This document shows, piece by piece, positions 16,500 through 25,779 of a stretch of DNA of 64,000 nt. The DNA is from Celeribacter baekdonensis (GTDB lineage Bacteria > Pseudomonadota > Alphaproteobacteria > Rhodobacterales > Rhodobacteraceae). Numbering within the stretch: position 1 is the stretch's first letter; the number at the start of each line of letters is the position of its first letter. The position numbers and the translations under genes are program-made. The stretch covers positions 97,194-161,193 of the forward strand of contig NZ_FNBL01000002.1 in the NCBI RefSeq assembly GCF_900102315.1, in the 5' to 3' direction. The notes below the pieces were generated by a model. The model did not search any database, had not been told where the DNA came from, and saw nothing but the letters and a program-made list of their open reading frames with translations.

Positions 16500-17297
16500 A
16501 TGTCCGCAACCCCCAAGACTGTGACGCTTGAGATCAAAGATCACATTGCCCATCTGACGCTCAATCGCCCGGATAAAATGAACGCAGTGTCCGAGGCTTT
16601 GGTCACTGACCTTTTGTGTGCCGTGGCCGAGATCAAAGCCTCTGAGGCGCGTGTGGTACTGCTTTCGGGGGCGGGCAAGGCGTTTTGTGCCGGGCTTGAT
16701 ACCTCGAATTTCCAACGCTTCATGTCAGAGGATTTGGACGATCTGGTGATGCGGCGCACCCATGGCGATGGCAACGCGTTTCAGGCCTTTTCTCTGGCGC
16801 TTTATGATCTGCCGATTCCGGTGATTGCCGCCATCCACGGCCCGTGTTTTGGCGCGGGTCTGCAATTGGCCATTGCCGCAGATATTCGCATTGCCGCCTT
16901 TGACGCGCAGCTGTCGATCATGGAGATGAAATGGGGGCTTGTGCCCGATATGGGCGGGATGGTGCTGTTTCCGCGCCTGTTGCGATCGGATGTGGTGCGG
17001 CTTTTGACCTACACTCATGAGGTGGTCCCGGCAGATCGCGCCTTGGCTTACGGGCTTGTGACCGAAATCGCCGAGGAGGCCCACGCCCGCGCGCTTGACA
17101 TTGCTACGGTGATTGCGGGCAAAAGCCCCTCTGCTATTCAGGCGGCCAAGCGGTTGATTGATATTGCCGAAAGCCCAAATGAGCGGGCGCATGTCCTGAT
17201 GGAAGAGAGCCGCGCACAGCGCGCCTTGATCGGCACCAAGGATCAAATGGAAAGTGTCATGGCGCAGATGCAAAAACGCGCCGCTCAGTACGATTAA
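16500..17297 (+). CDS. Enoyl-CoA hydratase/isomerase (crotonase) family protein
   Basis: This 265-residue cytosolic crotonase-fold enzyme has oxyanion-hole segments SGAGKAFCAGLDTS and HGPCFGAGLQLAIAADIRIA. Of the two glutamates used by true hydratases, the first (in GGGCELA of the classic enzyme) is Gln here (GAGLQLA), while the second is plausibly kept in IMEMKWGLVPDMGG. That favours an isomerase or another crotonase reaction rather than simple hydration. The start at ATG 16500 has a perfect ACAGGAGGA ribosome site. It is monocistronic and followed by a strong terminator shared with valS. Confidence 0.88.
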   Translation: MSATPKTVTLEIKDHIAHLTLNRPDKMNAVSEALVTDLLCAVAEIKASEARVVLLSGAGKAFCAGLDTSNFQRFMSEDLDDLVMRRTHGDGNAFQAFSLALYDLPIPVIAAIHGPCFGAGLQLAIAADIRIAAFDAQLSIMEMKWGLVPDMGGMVLFPRLLRSDVVRLLTYTHEVVPADRALAYGLVTEIAEEAHARALDIATVIAGKSPSAIQAAKRLIDIAESPNERAHVLMEESRAQRALIGTKDQMESVMAQMQKRAAQYD

Positions 17298-17341
17298 AGT
17301 CGGTACGACTAACCCTTCATTGCAGCCCAAATACTCAAAAC

Positions 17342-17371
17342 AAAAGGCCCGCCAAAGAGCGGGCCTTTTTT
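17342..17371. terminator. Bidirectional Rho-independent terminator
   Basis: AAAAGGCCCGC (17342-17352) and GCGGGCCTTTT form a perfect stem with a 6-nt loop, with A and T runs on both sides. It serves the crotonase gene (plus) and valS (minus), which converge here. Confidence 0.9.
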
Positions 17372-17387
17372 AAACTGTATCAGAGGT

Positions 17388-20300
17388 TTATCCGATCTCG
17401 GACAGGCGGGCGAGGGCGGCTTTGATCTTGCCCTCTTCCTCTTCGCGTGCGGCCAGGTTTTCTTGTGCCTCGGCCACGACCTCTTCGGGGGCGGAGGCCA
17501 CGAAATTCGGGTTTTTCAACCGTCCGCGCAGACCGCCAAGCTCCTTGGACAATTTCCCCAGAACCTTTTCAAGCCGGGCTTTTTCTTCGGCAATGTCGAT
17601 CACCCCTTCGAGTGGCAGGGCAAATGTACCGCCGCCAACCGTGATGGTGATCGCGCCTTTCGGCATCGGGCCGGGGGTCAGGCTGTCGAGGCGCGCGAGT
17701 TTCATGATCAGCGCTTCGTTGTTGGCCCAAGCGGTTTTGCCCGCCTCGTCCAACTCGACCTGAACCATCGGGATTTTCAGCCCCGCAGGCACATGCACTT
17801 CGGCGCGCGAGGAGCGGATCGATTCAATCAGATCAATCACCCAGTTCATTTCGCGGTCGGCGTCCGCGTCGACCAGATCAAGCGACAATTCCGGCCAATC
17901 TGAGATCGCCAACAATCTGCGGCCCGGTTTGACCGTGCCCCAAAGTTCTTCGGTGATGAACGGCATGATCGGGTGCAACAGGGTCAATGCCTGATCCAAG
18001 ACCCAGCCCATGGTTTGACGGGTTTCGGCCAAGGTGGCGGCATCGCCATCGTAAAACAGCGGTTTTGAGAGCTCGACATACCAGTCGCAGAATTTGCCCC
18101 AGACAAAGCCATAAAGCGCATTGGCCCCGTCGTTGAACCGATACTCGGCAAAGGCGGTGTCGACCTCGGCCAGCACTTTCGCGGTCTCGCCGATGATCCA
18201 TTTGTTGACCGTAGCATTCGGCGTCGGGATCACGGCAGGATCGTAATTTTCAAACACCTCATTCATCTCGGCAAAGCGTGCGGCGTTCCAGATTTTGGTG
18301 CCAAAGTTGCGGTAGCCTTTGATCCGGTCCACAGAGAGTTTCAACACGCCGCCGATAGAGGCCATCGAGGCATTGGTGAACCGCAACGCATCCGCGCCGT
18401 ATTCATCAATGATTTCAAGTGGGTCGATGACGTTGCCGGTGGTTTTCGACATCTTTTTGCCCTTCTCGTCGCGGACGAGTTGGTGCAGATAGATGGTGTG
18501 GAACGGAACCTCGTCGACCACGGCGAGTTGCATCATCATCATCCGAGCGACCCAGAAGAACAGGATGTCTTGGCCGGTGACCAAAACATCGGTCGGGAAA
18601 TATTTCGACGTGCTCTCATCCCACTCGGGCCAGCCCAGCGTCCCAATCGGCCAAAGGCCCGACGAGAACCATGTGTCGAGCACATCCGGGTCGCGCCAAA
18701 CCGGGTAGACCAATTTGGTCGGGTCTTGGCTAACATTATAGGCGGCAAGGCTTTCGGCGAAGCGTTCAATCGCGGCTTGGCGGTTGTCGACTTCGACGAT
18801 ACGCGCATGGTTGATCGGCGTGGGCACATCCGCCAACTCGCCCTCAAACGCCGCGATCACACCGTCAAATTCGGCGGCGCAATGGTGGACATCGCCAAGG
18901 TGCAACATGCCGCCCTGGGTCAACAGGCGGAACAGTTCCACCTCATCCAGGGCTCCGTCGCCCTCGTCGTCCTTGAAATTCGGTGCGGAGAGGTCCAGCC
19001 CGTACCAGACCGGGATCTGATGTCCCCACCAAAGCTGACGCGAGATGCACCAAGGTTCGATGTTTTCAAGCCAGTGGAAATACACTTTCTCACCGGATTC
19101 GGGCATGATTTTGGTCCGCCCCTCGCGCACCGCATTCAGCGCCGGGCCAACGATTTTTTCGGCGTCCACATACCATTGATCGGTCAGCATCGGCTCGATG
19201 ACGACCTTGGAGCGGTCGCCAAAGGGCTGCATGATCGGTTTGTCTTCGACGTAAGGCACGGTCTCGGTGATTTCGGACTCGACGCCTTCGTCGTCTTTGA
19301 CTTTGCGCGTGACACGGGTCATCACGGCGAGGCCTTCGGCGTTGATCTCGTCGACCACGGCTTTGCGCGCCTCGAACCGGTCCAATCCGCGCAGGTGATC
19401 GGGCACAAGGTTGACCGCATCCACTTCGGTCTCGGTGAACGGTTTGCCGGCCAAAATCTCAGCCGCCAAAAGCGCGCTGTCCGCATAGGACAGGCCATCG
19501 TCGCGCATCGCGCCACGGGTGTCCATCAGGCGGTACATCGGCAAGCCGCCGCGTTTGGCGACTTGGTAGTCGTTGAAATCATGCGCGCCGGTGATTTTCA
19601 CCGCCCCCGATCCGAAATTCATGTCCGGGTAGTCGTCGGTGATGATCGGGATCAGGCGGCGGTGTTCTTTGGGGCCCACCGGAATTTCGCAAAGCTTGCC
19701 CACGATGGGGGCGTACCGCGCGTCATCCGGGTGCACCGCAACCGCGCCATCGCCCAACATGGTCTCAGGTCGGGTGGTGGCGATCGAAATGTAATCGCGT
19801 TCCTCGGTAAAGGTGACGGTGCCGTCCTCGTCTTTCTCGACATAGGTGTAGGTTTCGCCGCCTGCCAGTGGGTATTTGAAATGCCACATATGGCCCGCGA
19901 CTTCGACATTCTCGACTTCGAGATCGGAAATCGCGGTTTCAAAATGCGGGTCCCAGTTGACCAAGCGTTTGCCGCGATAGATCAGGCCCTTATCATACAT
20001 ATCGACAAAGACTTTGATCACGGCGTCGTGGAAATTGCCCTCTTCACCTGCGGGGGCGCCGGGCGCGCCGGACATGGTGAAGGCGTTGCGCGACCAGTCA
20101 CAGGTCGAGCCCAGGCGTTTGAGTTGGTTGATGATGGTTGCGCCATATTGGCCCTTCCATTCCCAAACCTTTTCCAAAAACTCGGGGCGGGTGAAATCCG
20201 TGCGCTTTTTGCCGGATTTCGCCAGTTCCTTTTCCACCATCAACTGGGTCGCAATGCCCGCATGGTCTTGTCCGGGCTGCCACAGCGTGTCAAAGCCCCG

Positions 20301-20513
20301 CATCCGGTGCCAGCGGATCAAAATGTCCTGAATGGTGTTGTTAAAGGCATGGCCCACATGCAACGCGCCCGTCACGTTGGGCGGCGGGATCATGATGGTG
20401 AAGGTCTCGTCACGGGACTTATTGGCCCCGGCTTTGAATGCCCCGGCCTTGTCCCAGGCCTCGTAAATCCGCGCCTCTGCGTCACGCGCGTCAAATGTCT
20501 TTTCCATTGCCAT
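17388..20513 (-). CDS. valS: Valyl-tRNA synthetase
   Basis: This 1041-residue class Ia synthetase charges tRNA-Val. HVGH (52-55) follows PPPNVTGAL, and KMSKTTGN lies near residue 687. The CP1 editing domain ([15 protein letters not shown]-like region) and the C-terminal coiled coil ([24 protein letters not shown]) are present. It is longer than the usual 950 residues; one extra stretch of about 90 residues follows [18 protein letters not shown] and is known in Rhodobacteraceae ValS. The ATG at 20513 is used; a second in-frame ATG at 20507 is possible. A 718-residue open frame on the other strand is an antisense shadow. Confidence 0.97.
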   Translation of the reverse strand: MAMEKTFDARDAEARIYEAWDKAGAFKAGANKSRDETFTIMIPPPNVTGALHVGHAFNNTIQDILIRWHRMRGFDTLWQPGQDHAGIATQLMVEKELAKSGKKRTDFTRPEFLEKVWEWKGQYGATIINQLKRLGSTCDWSRNAFTMSGAPGAPAGEEGNFHDAVIKVFVDMYDKGLIYRGKRLVNWDPHFETAISDLEVENVEVAGHMWHFKYPLAGGETYTYVEKDEDGTVTFTEERDYISIATTRPETMLGDGAVAVHPDDARYAPIVGKLCEIPVGPKEHRRLIPIITDDYPDMNFGSGAVKITGAHDFNDYQVAKRGGLPMYRLMDTRGAMRDDGLSYADSALLAAEILAGKPFTETEVDAVNLVPDHLRGLDRFEARKAVVDEINAEGLAVMTRVTRKVKDDEGVESEITETVPYVEDKPIMQPFGDRSKVVIEPMLTDQWYVDAEKIVGPALNAVREGRTKIMPESGEKVYFHWLENIEPWCISRQLWWGHQIPVWYGLDLSAPNFKDDEGDGALDEVELFRLLTQGGMLHLGDVHHCAAEFDGVIAAFEGELADVPTPINHARIVEVDNRQAAIERFAESLAAYNVSQDPTKLVYPVWRDPDVLDTWFSSGLWPIGTLGWPEWDESTSKYFPTDVLVTGQDILFFWVARMMMMQLAVVDEVPFHTIYLHQLVRDEKGKKMSKTTGNVIDPLEIIDEYGADALRFTNASMASIGGVLKLSVDRIKGYRNFGTKIWNAARFAEMNEVFENYDPAVIPTPNATVNKWIIGETAKVLAEVDTAFAEYRFNDGANALYGFVWGKFCDWYVELSKPLFYDGDAATLAETRQTMGWVLDQALTLLHPIMPFITEELWGTVKPGRRLLAISDWPELSLDLVDADADREMNWVIDLIESIRSSRAEVHVPAGLKIPMVQVELDEAGKTAWANNEALIMKLARLDSLTPGPMPKGAITITVGGGTFALPLEGVIDIAEEKARLEKVLGKLSKELGGLRGRLKNPNFVASAPEEVVAEAQENLAAREEEEGKIKAALARLSEIG

Positions 20514-20693
20514 GTTTTCTTCGCCCAGTCCCTTTTCGCGCAGTCCCTGACTACGCTTTGGCGTTGTTTACCGCGCGGGGGCCGCGAGGAAAAGGGAGAA
20601 ACCCCGATCATCTTTATCCGAAACCGTGCTTATTGACCTGCTGTTAAGGCTTCTTGTGCATTCAGTAGGGCGGAACCCGAAAGGAGAAGGACC

Positions 20694-21839
20694 ATGGGGC
20701 GAGCCCCGAAGCGTCTTCAAAACATTGTAGATCGGCTGACGCGGACGTCGTGGCACAATGGTGTTGCGATGTCTCTTTATGATCGGACCACCGGGCGGGA
20801 ATACCATGTGGGCTCAGGTGCGTTGGACAGTCGTACGCCCTATTTCGCGACCGGGACAAGCAAACTTTATACCACGGCCATTCTCCTCCAGTTGATCGAA
20901 GAGGGTAAAATCGGGCTTGATGATCCGTTTTTGACCTATCTGGGCCGCGATAAGCAATATGAGGAATTGTTGGTCAGAGAAGGGGTGGATTATACGGATC
21001 GGGTGACCATCCGTCATTTGATGTCGCACACCTCGGGGTTTGGCGATTTCTTCCTCTATAAATATCAGGCGCGTACGCTCAAACATGCCATTGGCACCGG
21101 GGTGGATACGGCATGGACTTTCGATGATGTGGTGCAGCGGAGCCGGTCGCACGGCGCTGTTGCTGTGCCCGGACAAAGCCGCAAGGCGCTGTACACTGAC
21201 ACGAATTTTCACATGCTCGGGCGGGTTATTGAGACCATTGAGGGCGAAAATTTTGGTGAGGTACTGCGGCGTCGGGTGATTGACCGTTTGGGCCTGACCT
21301 CCACCTATCTCTATTGCGATCCGTCTGATACGCGTCCGATCAATTTTATGTCAAAGGACCGCGAAGTGCGGGTGCCGCGCACCATGGCCTCGTTTCAGGC
21401 GGATGGTGGCATTGTCACCACCTCGCGTGAGGCGTTGATTTTCATCCGTGGTTTTTTCGAAGGCTATTTATTCGACAAACGTATTTTGCCGCGGCTCTAT
21501 CATTGGCGACCGATGTATTTTCCCACGGAATACGGGGTCGGCCTGATGCAAATCAAAGTGCCGTGGTGGATGTCACTGCCGCATCGGTTGAATGCACCGC
21601 CATCGCGGTTTTTCAAATCGGCACCGCGCAGTTTGGGTCATATGGGGCTTGGCGGCACCATCTGTCTTTATGCACCTGAGGCGGGGGTCTATATTTCAGG
21701 CACGGTCAATCAACTTTTGGACCCCGCGCGATCTGTGGTTGCCTCAATCAAGATGATTGAAGAGGTCGCGTACGGCGGGTGCGAAGATGGTGCGCATCGG
21801 CGTGGTGCGGCCCTTGTGGGGCCCCCTCCAGCCCAATAA
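20694..21839 (+). CDS. Beta-lactamase/serine hydrolase-fold protein lacking the expected Ser
   Basis: This 381-residue protein of the class C beta-lactamase-like fold has no signal peptide. Family landmarks are clear: KLYTTAILLQLIEEGKIGLDDP after the first motif, HLMSHTSGFGDFF, and the His-x-Gly third motif in LGHMGLGG. The first motif, normally SxxK, reads GTSK (Gly54 to Lys57), so the nucleophilic Ser is replaced by Gly in the only register that keeps Lys57 and the downstream helix aligned. The YxN motif is YTD (YTDTNFHMLG), a common variation. The protein may be a non-catalytic binding protein or use another residue. The start has a GAAAGGAGAAGG ribosome site. Confidence 0.82.
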   Translation: MGRAPKRLQNIVDRLTRTSWHNGVAMSLYDRTTGREYHVGSGALDSRTPYFATGTSKLYTTAILLQLIEEGKIGLDDPFLTYLGRDKQYEELLVREGVDYTDRVTIRHLMSHTSGFGDFFLYKYQARTLKHAIGTGVDTAWTFDDVVQRSRSHGAVAVPGQSRKALYTDTNFHMLGRVIETIEGENFGEVLRRRVIDRLGLTSTYLYCDPSDTRPINFMSKDREVRVPRTMASFQADGGIVTTSREALIFIRGFFEGYLFDKRILPRLYHWRPMYFPTEYGVGLMQIKVPWWMSLPHRLNAPPSRFFKSAPRSLGHMGLGGTICLYAPEAGVYISGTVNQLLDPARSVVASIKMIEEVAYGGCEDGAHRRGAALVGPPPAQ

Positions 21840-21855
21840 TGCGATGCGCCCGAAC

Positions 21856-22287
21856 TCAGATGGATCGGTCGAATTTGGTCGACAGATGGATCAGGCTCTC
21901 AATGTCTTGCACGCCGGTGATCGCGTTGATTTGATCCAGAGTTGCGTCAATGTCTTCGGTGCTGTCACAGGCGATTTGGGCAATCAAATCAATACGCCCG
22001 GTAGAGGTTGCGACCATTTCCACCTCTGGAATGGCCTTGAGTTTGATCACGATGCCGGCAGATGTGCGCGGCTCGACCTGAATCAGCACGGTGGCTTTGA
22101 TCCGCCGTGAGAGCGCCACATCCCCCAGCTTGATCGTGTAGCCCGCGATCGTGCCGTTGGTTTCCATGCGCTCCAACCGCGCTTGCACGGTGGAGCGGGC
22201 GACTTTGAACCGCCGGGCCAATCGCGACACCGAGGTCGAGGAATCGGCGGCCAGCGCCATCAGTATCTTTTGATCCAGATCGTCCAA
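21856..22287 (-). CDS. Lrp/AsnC family transcriptional regulator
   Basis: This 143-residue regulator has an N-terminal winged helix-turn-helix (LDDLDQKILMALAAD, SVSRLARRFKVARSTVQARLERM) and a C-terminal RAM ligand-binding domain (VLIQVEPRT, VATSTGRIDLIAQIACDS). I chose a TTG start at 22287 because a perfect AAGGAGG ribosome site lies 5 nt before it and it gives the usual Lrp N-terminus; ATG codons at 22326 and 22371 lack such sites. It is divergent from an ornithine-decarboxylase-like gene and probably controls it. Two AATTTGACCG direct repeats lie between them. Confidence 0.88.
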   Translation of the reverse strand: MDDLDQKILMALAADSSTSVSRLARRFKVARSTVQARLERMETNGTIAGYTIKLGDVALSRRIKATVLIQVEPRTSAGIVIKLKAIPEVEMVATSTGRIDLIAQIACDSTEDIDATLDQINAITGVQDIESLIHLSTKFDRSI

Positions 22288-22356
22288 ACCGACCTCCTTT
22301 GCGATGACGTGCGCCCTTTGCGCCATGCGGGGCGTTTCATGTGACTGCGCCGTATC

Positions 22357-22387
22357 AATTTGACCGATCATATCGTTAATTTGACCG
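22357..22387. promoter_or_regulatory. Direct repeats AATTTGACCG, candidate Lrp operator
   Basis: AATTTGACCG occurs at 22357-22366 and again at 22378-22387, exactly 21 bp apart, that is two helical turns, so both face the same side of the DNA. They lie in the 303-bp gap between the divergent lrp-like gene (start 22287) and the decarboxylase gene (start 22591). Phased sites in a divergent promoter suit an Lrp octamer. I see no other gene or terminator in this gap. Confidence 0.45.
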
Positions 22388-22590
22388 GGGTTATGCACGT
22401 TTTTATCCTTTCTATCGAACAAATCAACATGCATACAGCGCCACTGAGGTTCAGGACCAAAAACAGAGATGGGCAGGCCAAACGCACCCGGATTCTGCAC
22501 CTGAACTCATTTGGAAACCGCGTAAGTGCGATCCCAACCGGACATCCCGGGCAAGAGAGTGGCTGCGCTCTATTGGTAAAGGACAGACCA

Positions 22591-23733
22591 ATGGGGCTCT
22601 CAAAAACCATCTGGGCCACGCCCACCGAATATCTGCGTCATCACAGCCCGGACCATCCGGTGTTGTTTTTCTCCCCTGCCATCCTGCAAGCGACCGCGCG
22701 CCGGTTTATCAAAGGATTTCCGGGGCTTGTAACCTATGCGGTCAAATCCAACCCGGATGAAACCGTGTTGGCCAATTTGGTCGCCGCAGGCGTCAAAGGC
22801 TTTGATGTGGCCTCGCCCGTCGAAATGGATACCATCGCGCGCATCGCGCCGGGGGCGCATTTGCATTACAACAACCCGGTGCGCTCGCGCTCTGAGATCC
22901 GTCATGCGGTGGCGATGGGCGTGGCGTCCTATTCCGTCGACAGCCATTCCGAACTGGTCAAACTGGGCGAGCTTGTGCCCGCCAATGGCGTTGAAATTTC
23001 GGTGCGCTTCACCTTGCCGGTCGAAGGGGCGGCCTATAATTTTGGGGCAAAATTCGGCGCCAGCGTTGAGACCGCGGTCGACTTGCTCACCTTGGCGGAG
23101 CAGCTTGGCTTTACCCCCTCGCTGACGTTCCATCCGGGCACACAATGCACCGACCCGCGCGCCTGGGACAGCTACATCCGCGCGGCGGCTGATATTGCCA
23201 ATGCCGCAGGGGTGAAAATCGCCCGTTTGAACGTTGGCGGCGGCTTCCCGTCGCATCGCTTGAATGAGGTGACGCCACAGTTGGATGCCACCTTTGATCT
23301 CATCGCGCGCGTGACCAAAGAGGCCTTTGGCCCCGACGCCCCCAAACTTGTGTGCGAACCGGGCCGGGGGCTTGTGGCCGAAAGCTACAGCTTGGCGACC
23401 CGCGTGAAAGCGATCCGCGATGACGCGCATGTGTTTCTCAACGATGGCGTCTACGGTGCGCTGTCCGAGTTGCATTTGGTTGGCGTGATTGACCGCATCG
23501 GCGTGTTTGGCCCTTTTGCCACCCCGCGCATTGGCACGCCTGTGTTGCGCACGGTGTTTGGCCCGACCTGTGACAGCCTCGACAAATTGCCGTCTGACTT
23601 GGCCTTTCCTTCGGATATGGAAGAAGAGGACCATGTGATGTTTTACGGCATGGGGGCCTATTCGGTGGCGACTGCGACCAAATTCAATGGCTTTGGTCAG
23701 ATCACTTTGGAAACCGTCCAAACCCACCGCTGA
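22591..23733 (+). CDS. Ornithine/lysine-type decarboxylase, PLP fold III
   Basis: This 380-residue group IV decarboxylase (alanine-racemase-like barrel plus beta domain) makes putrescine or a related diamine. The PLP lysine is Lys52 in TYAVKSNP; HPGTQ, NVGGGFPS and CEPGRGLV are the phosphate-binding and active-site loops. The catalytic Cys of ornithine decarboxylases appears in GPTCDSLD. The start at ATG 22591 follows AAAGGACAG. The frame is open upstream but without family sequence. It is divergent from an Lrp regulator, which fits amino-acid-responsive control. Ornithine is the likeliest substrate; the specificity loop was not checked by alignment. Confidence 0.9.
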   Translation: MGLSKTIWATPTEYLRHHSPDHPVLFFSPAILQATARRFIKGFPGLVTYAVKSNPDETVLANLVAAGVKGFDVASPVEMDTIARIAPGAHLHYNNPVRSRSEIRHAVAMGVASYSVDSHSELVKLGELVPANGVEISVRFTLPVEGAAYNFGAKFGASVETAVDLLTLAEQLGFTPSLTFHPGTQCTDPRAWDSYIRAAADIANAAGVKIARLNVGGGFPSHRLNEVTPQLDATFDLIARVTKEAFGPDAPKLVCEPGRGLVAESYSLATRVKAIRDDAHVFLNDGVYGALSELHLVGVIDRIGVFGPFATPRIGTPVLRTVFGPTCDSLDKLPSDLAFPSDMEEEDHVMFYGMGAYSVATATKFNGFGQITLETVQTHR

Positions 23734-23818
23734 ACCGGGGGCATCCCTCTCAAACGGTCCTTTACACACCGCGCCCCGTCGCTATCTATTAGGGGCGGGG
23801 TGATTTTGTGAGGACCAA

Positions 23819-24853
23819 GTGTCAGAGCGCAAAGGGATTTTTGGCAACATAGGCCTATTGTTCAAGTTTCGCCAAAAGGTGCGAACTTCGGGCGGGGTGC
23901 ATGGCCGTGGCCCGATCACCCATGTGATTATTATGGATGGGACGCTCTCCTCTTTGGAGCCGGGATTTGAGACCAATGCCGGGCTGACTTACCGCTTGTG
24001 TTCGGAGGCGGCGCAGGGCGCGAATATGTTGGTGCGCTATGAGGCGGGCATCCAGTGGCGCAATTGGCGCGACACGATGAGCGTGATCGAAGGGCGCGGC
24101 ATCAACCAACAGATCCGGCGGGTTTACGGTGCTTTGGCGTCGCGCTATCGCCCCGGAGATCGGATTTTCCTGTTTGGCTATTCGCGTGGGGCCTATGCGG
24201 TGCGCTCGCTGTCCGGGTTGATTGATATGCTTGGATTGCTGCGTGCGGATCAGGCCACAGAGCGCAACATTCGCACCGCTTATCGCCATTATCAAACCGC
24301 GCCGCACACGCGCGCGGCGCAGGAGTTTACCAAGGCGCATTGCCACGAGCCGATCGAGATCGCCTTTCTTGGGGTCTGGGATACGGTGGCGGCGGTGGGG
24401 CTGCATATGCCGCTTGTTTGGCGCTATTCCTCGGTGTTTCACGAATTTCACACTCTGAAGCCTGCGGGCTGCGTCAAACATGTCTATCACGCCTTAGCCT
24501 ATCACGAACGCCGCCGCGCCTATGCGCCTGTGTTGTTTGAAACCAATCCGGAGGCCAAGGGGCAGGAGTTGCGACAGATGTGGTTTCGCGGCACGCATGG
24601 TGACATCGGCGGGCAGCTTTCCGGTAACAACCCGGAGCGCAGATTGTCGAACTCCACGCTGGTTTGGATGTTGGACAAGGCCGAGGCGGCGGGGTTGGAG
24701 TTGCCGAAAGGGTGGCGGATGCGCTATCTGGCGGACCCGCATGGGCCGTCGGTTGGCATGAACCGGGGCTGGGGCAAATTCTTTTGGCTCAGGCGAACAC
24801 GCAAGGTGAAACAGGACCCGTCAGAGGTCCTGCATCCTTCCATTCGCGCTTAA
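23819..24853 (+). CDS. DUF2235 alpha/beta-hydrolase-like protein
   Basis: This 344-residue protein of the DUF2235 group has an alpha/beta hydrolase core that includes the Tle1 type VI lipase effectors. The nucleophile elbow is FGYSRGAYAVRSL (G-x-S-x-G), with FLGVWDTVAAVG and RGTHGDIGG as the other family blocks, giving plausible Ser, Asp and His. It is a compact stand-alone version with no PAAR, VgrG or signal sequence, and no secretion genes are nearby, so an effector role is not supported. GTG at 23819 is the start. Its stop overlaps the metF stop on the other strand. Confidence 0.85.
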   Translation: MSERKGIFGNIGLLFKFRQKVRTSGGVHGRGPITHVIIMDGTLSSLEPGFETNAGLTYRLCSEAAQGANMLVRYEAGIQWRNWRDTMSVIEGRGINQQIRRVYGALASRYRPGDRIFLFGYSRGAYAVRSLSGLIDMLGLLRADQATERNIRTAYRHYQTAPHTRAAQEFTKAHCHEPIEIAFLGVWDTVAAVGLHMPLVWRYSSVFHEFHTLKPAGCVKHVYHALAYHERRRAYAPVLFETNPEAKGQELRQMWFRGTHGDIGGQLSGNNPERRLSNSTLVWMLDKAEAAGLELPKGWRMRYLADPHGPSVGMNRGWGKFFWLRRTRKVKQDPSEVLHPSIRA

Positions 24854-25686
24854 GCGTTCACGCCCAAATTGGCGCAAACGGCCTTGGTCAGGGTCGGGCG
24901 ATTGAGCGTGTAGAAATGCAAATCCTCGACGCCGCCTTGGATCAGCGTTTCGCACAGCTTGGTGCACAGCTCGATTGAGACCGCCTGTTGATCTTCCGCC
25001 GTTTCAAACGCATTGGCGTATTGCGCGGGCAGGGGGGTGCCACAGGCGGCGGCGAATTTTTGCACCCCGGTCCAGCTTGTGATTGGCAGGATGCCGGGGA
25101 TGATTTTGCCGGTGATACCCTCCTTGGCACAACGATCACGAAAGCGGAAAAACGTATCGGCGTCGAAAAAGAACTGGGTGATGGCCGAATCTGCCCCGGC
25201 TTTGAATTTTTCCTTGAGCCAAACGATGTCGGCGCTGTCATCGGCGGCATCGGGGTGCGGGTCGGGGTAGGCGCCGACGCGGATTTTAAAATTGCCGGTC
25301 GCAGCCAAGGCTTCGATCAGCTCAACAGAGTTGGCAAAGCCACCCGGAGCGGGGGTGAATTGCCCGGCCCCTTTCGGCGGATCGCCTCGCAGAGCGACAA
25401 TTTCATTGACCCCCACGGATTTGTAACTGTTTGCAATTTCAAGCGTTTCTTCGCGTGTTGCATTCACACAGGTCAAATGCGCGGCGACGTTCCAGCCGTA
25501 TTTGCGGTTCAATAAAGCCACGGCGTCATGGGTCAATTCGCGCGTGGTGCCGCCCGCGCCATAGGTCACGGAGACAAAGCCCGGCTTCATGTTTTCAAGC
25601 GCCTGCACGGTTTCAAACAGGCTGAAACAGGCTTCGATGTTCTTCGGCGGGAAGAATTCAAAAGAGATGTTGGGCGCTTGGGTCAT
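24850..25686 (-). CDS. metF: Methylenetetrahydrofolate reductase
   Basis: This 278-residue FAD barrel reduces 5,10-methylene-THF to 5-methyl-THF for methionine synthesis. Landmarks are ISFEFFPPKN, SVTYGAGGTTRE, the conserved AHLTCV, ALRGDPP and the QFFFD motif. Length fits bacterial MetF. The start at 25686 (MTQAPNISFEF) follows AAGGACAC; an upstream in-frame start is less likely. It is divergent from a MetR-like LysR regulator with a 93-bp gap containing several TCTCA/TGAGA half-sites, so control by that regulator is likely. Confidence 0.96.
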   Translation of the reverse strand: MTQAPNISFEFFPPKNIEACFSLFETVQALENMKPGFVSVTYGAGGTTRELTHDAVALLNRKYGWNVAAHLTCVNATREETLEIANSYKSVGVNEIVALRGDPPKGAGQFTPAPGGFANSVELIEALAATGNFKIRVGAYPDPHPDAADDSADIVWLKEKFKAGADSAITQFFFDADTFFRFRDRCAKEGITGKIIPGILPITSWTGVQKFAAACGTPLPAQYANAFETAEDQQAVSIELCTKLCETLIQGGVEDLHFYTLNRPTLTKAVCANLGVNA

Positions 25687-25715
25687 CGTTGTGTCCTTAT
25701 CAATCGGAGGCCCTT

Positions 25716-25769
25716 GTCTCACAGCCGTTGATGTGAGACAAATTCATAATTCTCAAGATCAACATGAGT
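25716..25769. promoter_or_regulatory. Inverted repeats between metF and metR-like gene
   Basis: GTCTCACA (25716-25723) and TGTGAGAC (25732-25739) form a perfect inverted repeat with 8-nt spacer. Further half-sites TCTCA (25751-25755) and TGAG (25765-25768) follow with 17- and 14-bp steps. The cluster fills the divergent promoter, as expected for a LysR-type recognition and activation site pair. Confidence 0.6.
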
Positions 25770-25779
25770 GTCATTCACA

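Noticed and set aside
18480-20636. A 718-codon open frame on the plus strand
   Set aside because: It lies wholly antisense to valS, whose motifs and length are unambiguous. Its translation is rich in His, Arg, Gly and Val in the pattern produced by reading a GC-rich gene backwards, and it has no ribosome site or family sequence.
22600-23769. A 389-codon minus-strand frame over the decarboxylase gene
   Set aside because: The decarboxylase on the plus strand has all catalytic motifs; the reverse frame has only Arg/His/Gly-rich shadow sequence.
25687-25779. SAM riboswitch upstream of metF
   Set aside because: The gap is only 93 bp and is made of inverted half-sites that fit a LysR operator. 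It is too short for a SAM riboswitch plus expression platform, and no conserved core was seen.
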